A stretch of 64,000 bases of DNA from Paraprevotella xylaniphila YIT 11841 (GCF_000205165.1 NZ_GL883805.1:62001-126000); one strand, 5' to 3'; counted from the first letter of the stretch, positions 19,829-28,501 are shown. Program-made: numbers and translations. The notes: a model not told the origin generated them from the letters alone.

Positions 19829-20932
19829 TTAAACGACCAAGTCATACACCATCCAAAGAATCCAAGCCAACAAAGCTAATGCGGCCACCGTAAGCAATAT
19901 CAATGCCAAACGCATACTTACCAATGTCCGGCGGGTACGTTTCTGTTCAATCGTTACTTTATCCGTCTCCGCTACGTCATTTTCATCTGCTTCTACCTTT
20001 GTCTGGTTGATAAATTCAATGGCATTCACCAGATTTGCATCGTTCTCATTAATCAATGTATTATATTTGGCAAATTTGACCAAATCGGCAGTCTGGAACA
20101 GCATGCGCAATTCGTCCAAACTTTCAGAAGTTTGCTCTTTCAGCAATCGGTCGATAATCTCGGTCGAGGTCATCTCCATGGCATTGAAACCATAACGCTT
20201 CTCAATATAAGTACGCAGAATAGCGGTCAGCCGGGTATAATATTCCTTAGAATCTTCTTTCGCCCAAACTTTCTCTGCCTTGATTTGGTCAATTTCCTCC
20301 ATGGCCTTCGTATGCGGCAAAACCTTGGGAGCCAACTTGATTATCTTGATGATAGGCTTATTATCTCGATAACGTATATAAAAATAAGCCAAGCCGAGAA
20401 CCCATACAAGCAAAAGTACGGACAAAGCGAATATCAAAGACCAATCCGTCCATGAAAAAGGTACGGCCATAATTTCTTTAGGGCCATAAAACCGGTCGAC
20501 ATGAACCGTATCGACAGGTATAGACAACACTCTCAATGCCAAGCTCTTCGATTGGTATTTTTTTCCATCTACTTTCACCACGAAGGGGGGCAAATAATAC
20601 AAAGCCGAATCAAAAGAAGTCACGATATAGCTTTGGGAAACCAAACGACGGGCTCCTTCGTTTAATTGCTGTGTGTCTGCCTTGGCAACTTCTACCACCT
20701 CCACTCCTGGAGTCAGCATATCTCCGGCTTTCAACTGGGGCATTATCAGCTTGGACTTAGTATCCGTACTGACATCCAAAGTTATACGAGTCTGCTCCCC
20801 CACCCAAAGCTCCAATGAATCAATCCTGACATCCACCGTCACCTGGGCCTCTACAAGGCTTGACATCAGGAAAAACGGCAAAAGCAACCACTGCCGAAGG
20901 GGTATTCTCTTTTTATTATGGTAACTTTTCAT
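19829..20932 (-). CDS. BatD-like membrane protein of the Bat operon
   Basis: A 367-residue protein with a signal peptide (ending SSLVEAQ), a beta-rich periplasmic domain starting VTVDVRIDSLELWVGEQTR, a transmembrane helix near 160-185, a basic helical cytoplasmic region (YYTRLTAILRTYIEKRYGF...TSTEIID) and a C-terminal helix near 337-362. It resembles a short BatD (Ig-like exterior, helix, helical interior). An upstream start at 21061 is open in frame, but it would overlap DUF58 by 127 bp; the ATG at 20932, 2 bp after the DUF58 stop and followed by a normal signal peptide, is preferred. Homologues at this place in Bacteroides Bat operons are usually unnamed. Confidence 0.8.
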   Translation of the reverse strand: MKSYHNKKRIPLRQWLLLPFFLMSSLVEAQVTVDVRIDSLELWVGEQTRITLDVSTDTKSKLIMPQLKAGDMLTPGVEVVEVAKADTQQLNEGARRLVSQSYIVTSFDSALYYLPPFVVKVDGKKYQSKSLALRVLSIPVDTVHVDRFYGPKEIMAVPFSWTDWSLIFALSVLLLVWVLGLAYFYIRYRDNKPIIKIIKLAPKVLPHTKAMEEIDQIKAEKVWAKEDSKEYYTRLTAILRTYIEKRYGFNAMEMTSTEIIDRLLKEQTSESLDELRMLFQTADLVKFAKYNTLINENDANLVNAIEFINQTKVEADENDVAETDKVTIEQKRTRRTLVSMRLALILLTVAALALLAWILWMVYDLVV

Positions 20933-20934
20933 CT

Positions 20935-21804
20935 TTAATTTCGTTTGGCAAATAAAGTCATCAACGAAGACACATAATCTTGATCCGTACGAATAGAAAC
21001 CGAATCCACATTGCTCTTCGTAAACGTATCCTGCAACAAATTCTGCCTGTTCTTCCACCAATCATGATGGGCTTTCCGCACCTTGCGACTAGACGTATCG
21101 ATATATTGTTCATGTCCGGTTTCCGCATCGCAAACCTTCATCAATCCGACATCCGGTAAGTCTGCCATCCGGCGGTCGAAAACCTGAATGGCCACCACAT
21201 CATGCTTCCGGTTAGCAACGGTTAAAGCCGTACGATAGTCTTTTCTATCTATGAAATCGCTCAACAAGAATGCCGTACAACGCCGCTTAATGGCCTGAGT
21301 AAGATACTCTATCGCCTGACCGATATCCGTAGACTTGCTTTGAGGAGTAAAATCCAACAGTTCTCGTATGATGCGCAAAATGTGCTTGCGTCCCTTCTTC
21401 GGAGGAATGAACTTTTCTATCCTGTCCGAAAAAAAAATCACTCCGATTTTATCGTTGTTTTGTATGGCGGAAAAAGCCAACGTCGCAGCTATCTCCGCCA
21501 CCATCTCTCGCTTGGTCTGAGAAACAGTTCCGAAACTCAAACTGCCCGAAACATCAATCACAAGCATGACCGTCAGCTCACGTTCCTCCTCGAACACTTT
21601 GACGAAAGGCCGGTTAAAACGTGCTGTCACATTCCAATCTATGTCGCGAATATCGTCTCCGTACTGGTATTCTCTCACTTCAGAGAAAGCCATACCACGC
21701 CCTTTGAAGGCCGAATGATATTCACCGGCAAAAATATTGTTGGACAGTCCTCTCGTTTTAATTTCGATTTGACGGACTCGCTTTAAAATCTCACTTGTAT
21801 CCAT
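20935..21804 (-). CDS. DUF58 domain protein (VWA-like)
   Basis: A 289-residue soluble protein of the DUF58 family, which is nearly always encoded next to MoxR AAA+ ATPases. Visible are FAGEYHSAFKGRGMAFSEVR, the family signature YGDDIRDIDWNVTAR (about 48-62), and a VWA-type MIDAS (VIDVSGS: D84, S86, S88). It follows moxR after 12 bp and is probably a partner acted on by the ATPase. Confidence 0.92.
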   Translation of the reverse strand: MDTSEILKRVRQIEIKTRGLSNNIFAGEYHSAFKGRGMAFSEVREYQYGDDIRDIDWNVTARFNRPFVKVFEEERELTVMLVIDVSGSLSFGTVSQTKREMVAEIAATLAFSAIQNNDKIGVIFFSDRIEKFIPPKKGRKHILRIIRELLDFTPQSKSTDIGQAIEYLTQAIKRRCTAFLLSDFIDRKDYRTALTVANRKHDVVAIQVFDRRMADLPDVGLMKVCDAETGHEQYIDTSSRKVRKAHHDWWKNRQNLLQDTFTKSNVDSVSIRTDQDYVSSLMTLFAKRN

Positions 21805-21816
21805 TCACAACGATGA

Positions 21817-22812
21817 TTAGGGTACTTCTACCTTATTCAATATCTGACTGATGATTTCTTCGCTGCTGACATTATTGGCTTCCGCCTCGTATGAAAGCCC
21901 GATACGGTGGCGCAAAACATCATGGGCAATAGCGCGTACATCTTCTGGTATCACATATCCCCGACGTTTAATAAAAGCATAGGCACGGGCAGCCAAAGCC
22001 AAATTAATAGAAGCACGCGGGGAACCGCCGAATTCCATATAATTTTTCAAGTCTTTCAAACCGTATTGCTCAGGATAACGCGTAGCAAAAACAATGTCGG
22101 CAATATATTGCTCTATCTTCTCGTCCAAATACACTTCCCTGACTACATTACGTGCTTCGATGATTTCATCAGTGGACAAAATAGGGCGCACGACGGCCCT
22201 TTCCCCTTTGATTTGCTGACGGATAATTTTCTTTTCCTCTTCCAATTTTGGATAATCAATTATCACCTTCAACATAAAACGGTCCACTTGGGCTTCCGGT
22301 AAAGGATAAGTTCCTTCCTGCTCTATCGGATTCTGCGTGGCCAATACCAAAAAAGGCTCCGGTAATTTATATGTTTCTTTACTGATGGTAACCTGACGCT
22401 CTTGCATCGCTTCCAACAGGGCACTCTGCACCTTGGCCGGAGCACGGTTAATTTCATCTGCCAACACGAAATTGGCAAAAATAGGACCACGTTGGGCAAT
22501 GAACGTCTCGTCTTTTTGGCTATACATCATCGTGCCTATTACATCGGCAGGAAGCAAGTCCGGAGTAAACTGGACTCGACTGAATTTTCCATCTATCAAC
22601 GATGCCAATGTCTTTATGGCCAACGTCTTCGCTAAACCGGGCACACCTTCCAACAATACATGCCCGTCACTCAACAATCCTATTAAAAGTGATTCCACCA
22701 AATGCTTCTGCCCTACAATCACCTGATCCATACCGGTTATTAAATTCGTTACAAAAGCACTTTGTTTCTCTATTCGCTCATTCAACTCGCGAATATCTAT
22801 CGCTTCAGCCAT
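21817..22812 (-). CDS. moxR: MoxR-family AAA+ ATPase
   Basis: A 331-residue ATPase likely to remodel or activate the VWA proteins (DUF58, BatA, BatB) encoded downstream. Walker A is GVPGLAKT (56-63), Walker B is VLADE (116-120), sensor I is ATQNP, and the PEAQVDRFML arginine-finger region follows; FGGSPRAS marks the lid. It is the first gene of the Bat operon, 45-50 nt from its promoter. Confidence 0.95.
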   Translation of the reverse strand: MAEAIDIRELNERIEKQSAFVTNLITGMDQVIVGQKHLVESLLIGLLSDGHVLLEGVPGLAKTLAIKTLASLIDGKFSRVQFTPDLLPADVIGTMMYSQKDETFIAQRGPIFANFVLADEINRAPAKVQSALLEAMQERQVTISKETYKLPEPFLVLATQNPIEQEGTYPLPEAQVDRFMLKVIIDYPKLEEEKKIIRQQIKGERAVVRPILSTDEIIEARNVVREVYLDEKIEQYIADIVFATRYPEQYGLKDLKNYMEFGGSPRASINLALAARAYAFIKRRGYVIPEDVRAIAHDVLRHRIGLSYEAEANNVSSEEIISQILNKVEVP

Positions 22813-22856
22813 ATCTGTTTTATTTGTTTTAAATTATACTCTCGTTTTTCGTGACC

Positions 22857-22887
22857 CAAAATTAAGCTTTTTAGTACGCACTGACAA
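22857..22887 (-). promoter_or_regulatory. Promoter of the moxR-bat-PAP2 operon
   Basis: Minus strand: TTG (22887-22885), 20 bases, TAATTTTG (22864-22857), a match to the Bacteroidetes -33/-7 consensus. Start near 22850, about 38 nt before moxR. Confidence 0.8.
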
Positions 22888-22902
22888 TATTATATTATTA
22901 AA

Positions 22903-22936
22903 AAAAGTTTCCCAAATATCTATTTAAGAAACTTTT
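22903..22936 (-). terminator. Terminator of the ftsY operon
   Basis: Stem gaaactttt/aaaagtttc (22928-22936 with 22903-22911), 16-base loop, followed on the minus strand by more T residues. AT-rich and so moderate in strength. It lies just after the HU-LysM gene and upstream of the moxR promoter. Confidence 0.65.
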
Positions 22937-22944
22937 CATGGCAG

Positions 22945-24432
22945 TTAACGGCGTTTTAATCTTAACTTAGGTATTTTCAGCAACATGCCCTCAGGCACGA
23001 GGTCTGGATTAGCGATTTTATTATATGCCACCAGATAAACTGTAAAATCTTTCGAGCCGTAATACCTCAATGCCAAACCTCGCAAAGTCTCTCCGCCCCT
23101 CATACGGTGTTCTTCTTGTGTACCTATAATTTCATACGCCCCGTTTTTCACCTGAGGGTACTCTACGGATATTTTTCGCGTATCTTTCGGTTGTACTTCC
23201 ACCTTATTTGTTTTTTCCGGCATACCTTCCGGCACTTGTACTTGCCGTATAGAATCGGTATCCCCCCCCAAAGAATCTTGCTCTTTCGAAATCTGAACCG
23301 TATCTTGTTTAAAAGGAACAGGATGCACTACAACCGGCTGCTTCACGACTTTTGTTTGATTTCCAGAAAAAAGATGATGATAACCGATATAATAACTGAT
23401 AGCCATCAATAATAATACCAGTAGGACTACAAAAAACATCATCCAAGGCGTCAAATAGACTCGTCTACGACCATGATGTTCGGGTGCCATTTGAACAATA
23501 TGCTGATTCTCCACAGTTTGATGTTCGACTTTCTGCACCTCTATTTGTTGAGTTGCCACATGCACCTTTTCCACATGGTGAACATCAGCATTGGTATTAT
23601 TCTTATTGTGCGCCCCTTCTTCCTTTCCTTCCGGTAACACTCCCTCCTGAACGGCTGAAATCGATTCTGCCTTTATTTCGTCTTCCGTGTTTTGCCGCAG
23701 CAAAGAAGAAACTCTTTCATCCTCCGTCTCATCATCAACCGACGTATCTGATTTCTCATCTACATTTTCGGAGACAATCTCAGTCTTATTCCCAACCTCT
23801 TCCACTACATCGGAATATTCCTCTATAGAATTCACGGTAGTTTCAGTATCAGTATTTTCATTTTCACCATCTTGGATCTCTACCGCTCCGGTTTCGTCTA
23901 TAGCCGCTGTTTCTATTGAGACTTCATCTATACCATGACGCCCTTTCGCCTGCATATCCTTCTCTCCAACCGAAAGGACATCTTCTGATTCGGACAACGC
24001 CACTTCATCTGCTTCATCCGGCCCTCCATTCGCATCATATACATTTTCCGCTTCATTATCTTCAGATAAGTCCGGAATATCCATCCGCTCCATATCGGCA
24101 ATATCCGTACCTTCATACAAAACCACGGTTTCAAACTGTGCAAAAGGCTTATTAACAGCGTCTCGCAGAACGGGATCCGGTGTAAAATTAACCTTCGTAT
24201 ATTCTTTGATTACGATTCTCTCGCCGGTGTTCACATCCACACTCTCCCGGCTATCCACTGTCACTAATTTAAAGGTTCCAAGCCCCTTTACTTTAACAAT
24301 CTTATCCGTTTGCAGATATTCTCCTATAATTTCAAAAACCGAACGCACAAAAACATCGGCATCCTTTTTAGGCAGCCCTCTCCGCAACACTAACCCGTCA
24401 GCTAAATCTTGTATCAAAACCTTTTTATCCAT
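22945..24432 (-). CDS. HU domain fused to a transmembrane helix and LysM domain
   Basis: A 495-residue protein with an unusual plan. Residues 1-97 are an HU/IHF-like DNA-binding domain (VKVKGLGTFKLVTVDSRESV, INTGER-type turn, VNFTPDPVLRDAVN). About 100-325 is acidic low complexity rich in Glu, Asp, Val and Thr. A single transmembrane helix spans about 330-351, preceded by HGRRRVY; the positive-inside rule then puts the N-terminus in the cytoplasm. A C-terminal LysM domain (about 441-490, RGGETLRGLALRYYGS) would sit in the periplasm against peptidoglycan. It is 12 bp downstream of a normal HU gene in the ftsY operon. I infer a link between nucleoid and cell wall; the LysM could instead be regulatory. 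Homologues exist in Bacteroidales annotations, but I know of no defined function. Confidence 0.85.
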   Translation of the reverse strand: MDKKVLIQDLADGLVLRRGLPKKDADVFVRSVFEIIGEYLQTDKIVKVKGLGTFKLVTVDSRESVDVNTGERIVIKEYTKVNFTPDPVLRDAVNKPFAQFETVVLYEGTDIADMERMDIPDLSEDNEAENVYDANGGPDEADEVALSESEDVLSVGEKDMQAKGRHGIDEVSIETAAIDETGAVEIQDGENENTDTETTVNSIEEYSDVVEEVGNKTEIVSENVDEKSDTSVDDETEDERVSSLLRQNTEDEIKAESISAVQEGVLPEGKEEGAHNKNNTNADVHHVEKVHVATQQIEVQKVEHQTVENQHIVQMAPEHHGRRRVYLTPWMMFFVVLLVLLLMAISYYIGYHHLFSGNQTKVVKQPVVVHPVPFKQDTVQISKEQDSLGGDTDSIRQVQVPEGMPEKTNKVEVQPKDTRKISVEYPQVKNGAYEIIGTQEEHRMRGGETLRGLALRYYGSKDFTVYLVAYNKIANPDLVPEGMLLKIPKLRLKRR

Positions 24433-24444
24433 TACGACCGACGT

Positions 24445-24717
24445 TTATTGCATCCTCTCTTTAAAAGAAGTGCTAGGTTTGAAATTAATGACTAATTTGG
24501 GGGGCACCAACATGCGTTGCTGGGTAGCGGGATTCACGACCACCCGTTCTTGTTTTTTCCTCACCTCAAACGAGCCTATATTCTGAATGGCTATGACGTT
24601 TTCATCCTCCAATTCTTCCGTCATTTCAGCAACCAAGGCAACCATCAATGAAGACGTGTCCTTCACCGTATAACCTAAACGACGGGATAATTCCGCTATA
24701 AACTCCTTATTATTCAT
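24445..24717 (-). CDS. HU-family DNA-binding protein
   Basis: A 90-residue histone-like protein (NNKEFIAELSRRLGYTVKDTS; IAIQNIGSFEVRKK; LVINFKPSTSFKERM). The proline-bearing DNA-intercalating arm region is present (VNPATQQRMLVPPK). HU dimers bend and compact DNA. It lies between rimO and the HU-LysM gene with short gaps (14 and 12 bp), so both HU-type proteins come from one transcript. Confidence 0.93.
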   Translation of the reverse strand: MNNKEFIAELSRRLGYTVKDTSSLMVALVAEMTEELEDENVIAIQNIGSFEVRKKQERVVVNPATQQRMLVPPKLVINFKPSTSFKERMQ

Positions 24718-24731
24718 ACATATACAGCTCC

Positions 24732-26063
24732 TTAAAACATTCGAGTACCATACAAATCAAAGTCATCAGCGTCTGTAATCTTCACCTCATAAAACGCTCC
24801 GAAAGACAAAGTCCCTTCGCATGCAGGAATCAGGACTTCCGGATCCACCTCAGGCGAATCAAACTCCGTACGTCCTATATAATATTCTCCTTCGCTACGG
24901 TCTATAATCACCTTGAAAACCTTTCCTATTTTCCGAGTTGCCAAATCCGCCGAAACCTCCTGCTGCAAAGCCATCAATTTATCCAACCGGGCCTGCTTGA
25001 CCTCAAAAGGAATCTCATCTTCATAATGCTCTGCCGAATAAGTCCCTTCTTCCTCCGAATAAGAAAAAGCTCCCATACGGTCGAATTTAACCTTGCGGAC
25101 GAAATCCAACAACTCATTGAAATCTTCTTCCGTTTCCCCAGGATGCCCTACCATCAAGGTCGTACGCAAATGAATCCCCGGTACTTCCTCCCTGAAACGT
25201 TCTATCAAATCATAGGTTTCCTTACGGGTCACATGTCGATGCATCCTCTGTAACATATTGTCACTAATATGCTGTAAAGCGATGTCCATGTATTTGCAAA
25301 CATTCTTTTTCTCACGCATCACCCGGAATAAATCTACTGGAAAATTCGCGGGATAAGCATAATGGAGCCTAATCCACTCCACACCTGGAATATCAGCCAT
25401 CCGTTCTATAAGTTCCGGCAACACCTGACGATGATAAAGGTCCAAACCATAGTAGGTCAACTCCTGGGCAATGACCTGAAATTCCTTCACGCCACGTGAC
25501 ACCAACATCCGTACTTCCTCCAAAATATCCTCTATCGGACGCGACACGTGCTTCCCCGTGATAATAGGTATGGCACAATAGGAGCACCTACGGTCGCATC
25601 CTTCTGAAATTTTCAGATAAGCATAATGGGAAGGAGTAGTCAACTCACGTTCCAAACTCAACTCCTGATGATATGCCTTTCCCAAATCGGCCAACAATTC
25701 ATTCCAATCGAACTTACCATAAAACTTATCGACCTGTGGAATTTCTTCACCTAATTCTTTCAGATACCGCTCCGAGAGGCACCCCATGACAAATAGTTTC
25801 TTCAAACGCCCCTCTTCCTTAGCCTGGCAAAATTCCAATATCATATTGATGCTTTCCTCCTTGGCATCTCCGATAAATCCACAAGTATTAATCACAGCGA
25901 TTTCCCCCTGGGGACGGTCTGCATCATGCGTTACTTTATACCCGTTGGCTTCCAACTGACGCATCAATTTTTCCGAATCGACCAGATTCTTTGAACACCC
26001 CAACGTTATGACATCAATCGTATTCTTTCGCAAAACAATATTCTTTTTTAATGAACCAATCAA
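24732..26063 (-). CDS. rimO: RimO, ribosomal protein S12 methylthiotransferase
   Basis: A 443-residue radical SAM enzyme that adds a methylthio group to an aspartate of ribosomal protein S12. The N-terminal cluster ligands are C23 (LGCSKN), C61 (NTCGFIG) and C95 (GCLSERY); the radical SAM cluster is C156, C160 and C163 (EGCDRRCSYC). A C-terminal TRAM domain follows. The start is TTG at 26063: an AAGGA-type ribosome-binding site directly precedes it and no nearby ATG keeps the N-terminus. ftsY ends 10 bp upstream. Confidence 0.95.
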   Translation of the reverse strand: MIGSLKKNIVLRKNTIDVITLGCSKNLVDSEKLMRQLEANGYKVTHDADRPQGEIAVINTCGFIGDAKEESINMILEFCQAKEEGRLKKLFVMGCLSERYLKELGEEIPQVDKFYGKFDWNELLADLGKAYHQELSLERELTTPSHYAYLKISEGCDRRCSYCAIPIITGKHVSRPIEDILEEVRMLVSRGVKEFQVIAQELTYYGLDLYHRQVLPELIERMADIPGVEWIRLHYAYPANFPVDLFRVMREKKNVCKYMDIALQHISDNMLQRMHRHVTRKETYDLIERFREEVPGIHLRTTLMVGHPGETEEDFNELLDFVRKVKFDRMGAFSYSEEEGTYSAEHYEDEIPFEVKQARLDKLMALQQEVSADLATRKIGKVFKVIIDRSEGEYYIGRTEFDSPEVDPEVLIPACEGTLSFGAFYEVKITDADDFDLYGTRMF

Positions 26064-26072
26064 AATCCTTCC

Positions 26073-27029
26073 TTACTCATTCCCAAAAAGAGACTTTACA
26101 AACTCTTTCCGGTTAAAAGGCTGTAAATCCTCGACACCTTCTCCCAAACCGATATAACGTACCGGAATCTTAAACTGGTCGGAAATACCGATAACGACTC
26201 CACCCTTTGCTGTTCCGTCGAGCTTTGTGATAGCCATGCTGGTCACTTCCGTAGCTAACGTGAATTGCTTGGCTTGTTCAAAGGCGTTCTGCCCCGTACT
26301 CCCGTCAAGCACCAACATGACATCGTGAGGGGCATCCGGCACCACTTTCTGCATGACACGTTTTATTTTGGATAATTCGTCCATCAACCCCTTTTTGTTA
26401 TGCAAACGTCCGGCCGTATCAATCAAGACGACATCCGCACCATTCGCCGTCGCAGAACTCAACGTATCGAAGGCCACAGATGCCGGGTCACTTCCCATTT
26501 GCTGTTTCACAATAGGAACACCGACTCGCTCAGACCATATTTCTAGCTGCTCCACTGCAGCCGCACGGAATGTATCCGACGCTCCGAGATACACTTTTTT
26601 TCCGGCTTTCTTAAACTGGTAGGCCAACTTGCCTATGGTAGTGGTCTTACCGACCCCGTTCACACCCACAACCATAATCACATACGGTTTTTTCCCTTCG
26701 GGTAAAACGAAACCCTCGGTATCTGCCGTATTGTTTTCAGTGAGCAGAGACGCTATCTCATCCCTTAATATATCATTCAGCTCATTTACCGTTACATATT
26801 TATCCCGGGCCACACGTTTTTCAATCCGGTCGATAATGTTTAACGTTGTATCTACTCCTACATCCGACGTTACCAAAACCTCCTCCAGACGATCCAGTAC
26901 ATCATCGTCCACTTTCGACTTTCCGGCTACCGCCCGGGTCAGTTTCCCGAAAAAACTCTCTTTCGTCTTTTCCAGTCCTTTATCAAGTGTCTCTTTTTTT
27001 TCTTTTGAAAAAAAGCTGAAAATTCCCAT
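26073..27029 (-). CDS. ftsY: FtsY, signal recognition particle receptor GTPase
   Basis: A 318-residue SRP receptor, docking ribosome-SRP complexes at the membrane. GTPase motifs: P-loop GVNGVGKTTT, DTAGR, and TKLDGTAKGG. A short acidic/basic N-terminus (FSFFSKEKKE) replaces the long acidic A domain of E. coli, common for this phylum. First gene of the ftsY-rimO-HU-HU/LysM operon with a consensus promoter 30 nt upstream. Confidence 0.96.
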   Translation of the reverse strand: MGIFSFFSKEKKETLDKGLEKTKESFFGKLTRAVAGKSKVDDDVLDRLEEVLVTSDVGVDTTLNIIDRIEKRVARDKYVTVNELNDILRDEIASLLTENNTADTEGFVLPEGKKPYVIMVVGVNGVGKTTTIGKLAYQFKKAGKKVYLGASDTFRAAAVEQLEIWSERVGVPIVKQQMGSDPASVAFDTLSSATANGADVVLIDTAGRLHNKKGLMDELSKIKRVMQKVVPDAPHDVMLVLDGSTGQNAFEQAKQFTLATEVTSMAITKLDGTAKGGVVIGISDQFKIPVRYIGLGEGVEDLQPFNRKEFVKSLFGNE

Positions 27030-27059
27030 ACGCCTTTTATTTAATGTACATTACAAGCA

Positions 27060-27091
27060 CAAAGATAGTGAAAGGTGAGCGCAGAAACAAA
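27060..27091 (-). promoter_or_regulatory. Promoter of the ftsY operon
   Basis: Minus strand: TTTG (27091-27088), 20 bases, TATCTTTG (27067-27060). Both boxes match the Bacteroidetes consensus exactly; start expected near 27053. Confidence 0.85.
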
Positions 27092-27189
27092 CGAAAAACA
27101 AAGTTTTTCAAACTTGGCTATGCCGAACCGCGCCCTATATTTCATAAAGACAAAGACGGCACAAGTTTTCTAACGCCTGCCATGCCTAC

Positions 27190-27219
27190 AAAAATCCCCT
27201 CCACGATTTGTGGAAGGGA
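27190..27219 (-). terminator. Terminator of rpmB-rpmG-DUF4295
   Basis: Stem gtggaaggga (27210-27219) with tcccctccac (27195-27204), one mismatch, 5-base loop, followed on the minus strand by a run of five T. Directly downstream of the DUF4295 stop. Confidence 0.8.
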
Positions 27220-27247
27220 CTATATTGAATCGTATTAAAATACGAGG

Positions 27248-27406
27248 TTAGTTCTTGAAGAAATCCTTCACGGCTTCATTCAGAACCATTTGCTCGTCAA
27301 AAACATAAGCACCGGTCTTAGGGCTCTTCACCATTTTGATTACCTTCGTATAAGAACGGCCATCTGTCTTTCCAGTACGGAGGGTGGCCACTACTTTTTT
27401 TGCCAT
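27248..27406 (-). CDS. DUF4295 family small basic protein
   Basis: A 52-residue protein (starts MAKKVVATLRTGKTDGR, ends VKDFFKN) matching DUF4295, a small family restricted to Bacteroidetes and encoded just after rpmG. It is basic, with a MAKK start like many ribosomal proteins. The location in a ribosomal operon and the charge suggest a ribosome-associated role, but this is inference. The gap to rpmG is 13 bp. Confidence 0.9.
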   Translation of the reverse strand: MAKKVVATLRTGKTDGRSYTKVIKMVKSPKTGAYVFDEQMVLNEAVKDFFKN

Positions 27407-27419
27407 AGTATCCTAAATA

Positions 27420-27608
27420 TTATTTTATTTCTTTATGAACTGTCATTCTCCGCAAAATGGGATTGTATTTTTTCAATTCCAATCTTTCGGGAGTATTCTT
27501 ACGATTCTTCGTCGTCACATAACGGGATGTTCCGGGAAGACCACTCTCTTTCATCTCAGTGCATTCCAAAATGACCTGCACTCTGTTACCTTTAGCCTTC
27601 TTTGCCAT
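27420..27608 (-). CDS. rpmG: Ribosomal protein L33
   Basis: A 62-residue large-subunit protein ([41 protein letters not shown]). It lacks the CxxC zinc pairs and so is the zinc-independent form. Encoded between rpmB and the DUF4295 gene. Confidence 0.97.
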   Translation of the reverse strand: MAKKAKGNRVQVILECTEMKESGLPGTSRYVTTKNRKNTPERLELKKYNPILRRMTVHKEIK

Positions 27609-27627
27609 AAGTCCTACTCTCCTTTAA

Positions 27628-27888
27628 TTAAGCAATTACTTTAATGGTTTTCCAATCACAATAGCCTTTCTCAACCGCATTGGCCAACGCTGCGTCGAGT
27701 CCAACTTTATTAATATATCGCAGACCAGCAGCACTAATTTTCAGGCTAATCCAACAATCCTGTTCTACATAGTAGAATTTCTTCGTAAACAAGTTCACAT
27801 CAAACCGTCTCTTTGTACGACGCTTAGAATGAGAAACATTGTTGCCAACCATGGCTTTCTTCCCGGTAATTTGACAAATCTTAGACAT
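27628..27888 (-). CDS. rpmB: Ribosomal protein L28
   Basis: An 86-residue large-subunit protein ([33 protein letters not shown]). First gene of the rpmB-rpmG-DUF4295 operon, with its own consensus promoter 50 bp upstream. Confidence 0.97.
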   Translation of the reverse strand: MSKICQITGKKAMVGNNVSHSKRRTKRRFDVNLFTKKFYYVEQDCWISLKISAAGLRYINKVGLDAALANAVEKGYCDWKTIKVIA

Positions 27889-27937
27889 TTCTATCTTCCT
27901 TTTTGTTTATTTCTATTAGCTTCTTTCAAACAGAGTG

Positions 27938-27968
27938 CAAAATTAGTGCTTAAAAACCGAATATACAA
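27938..27968 (-). promoter_or_regulatory. Promoter of rpmB-rpmG-DUF4295
   Basis: Minus strand: TTG (27968-27966), 20 bases, TAATTTTG (27945-27938). It lies in the gap just after the pncC stop, so ribosomal genes can be expressed apart from map-tsaD-pncC. Confidence 0.8.
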
Positions 27969-27985
27969 GTATTTTCGCAAAAAAA

Positions 27986-28492
27986 TCACTCTTCTTCCTG
28001 CGGATGACGCTTTTTAAGCAAGTCGAGCAGAAGTTGGAGGGCCACCAGTGTCGCTTTGGCCAAATTCATGTCCCGGCCGTCATCACCTTCAAGTTTTTCC
28101 ACCGCCACTTCGTTTTTATCGCCTACGGCAATCCAAATCGTACCGACCGGAGCTTCTTCACCTCCACCGGGACCGGCATAACCAGTAATGGCTATTGCGT
28201 ACGTGGTTTCCATAGCTTTCAATGCCCCCTCGAACATGGCACGCACCACTTCCTCGCTTACAGCTCCTTTTTCTTCCAACAACTCTTGCGGAACACCAAG
28301 GAAACGAGTTTTTATCTCATTGGTGTAACAAACGATGCCTCCTTTGAAATAAGTAGAACTTCCCGGCACGCTGGTTATGGCTGCCGAGATCTGCCCCGAA
28401 GTACAACTTTCTGCCGTGCACACCGTCTCCCCTGCTTTCCATAACAGCGGGCTGATTTCACGACTTATGATTTTAGATTCTACATTCATCAT
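27986..28492 (-). CDS. pncC: PncC/CinA C-terminal domain, nicotinamide-nucleotide amidase
   Basis: A 168-residue stand-alone CinA C-terminal domain. Family members hydrolyse NMN to nicotinate mononucleotide in the pyridine nucleotide cycle. Visible: TAESCTSGQIS (AESCTgG motif), GGIVCYTNEIKTRFLGV, and GYAGPGGGEE near the active site. The N-terminal MoeA-like half of full CinA is absent, as in PncC of many bacteria. It starts 9 bp after the tsaD stop. Confidence 0.93.
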   Translation of the reverse strand: MMNVESKIISREISPLLWKAGETVCTAESCTSGQISAAITSVPGSSTYFKGGIVCYTNEIKTRFLGVPQELLEEKGAVSEEVVRAMFEGALKAMETTYAIAITGYAGPGGGEEAPVGTIWIAVGDKNEVAVEKLEGDDGRDMNLAKATLVALQLLLDLLKKRHPQEEE

Positions 28493-28501
28493 ATATCTTG
28501 A

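Noticed and set aside
20933..21061. N-terminal extension of the BatD-like gene
   Set aside because: It overlaps DUF58 and precedes a normal signal peptide beginning at the ATG at 20932.
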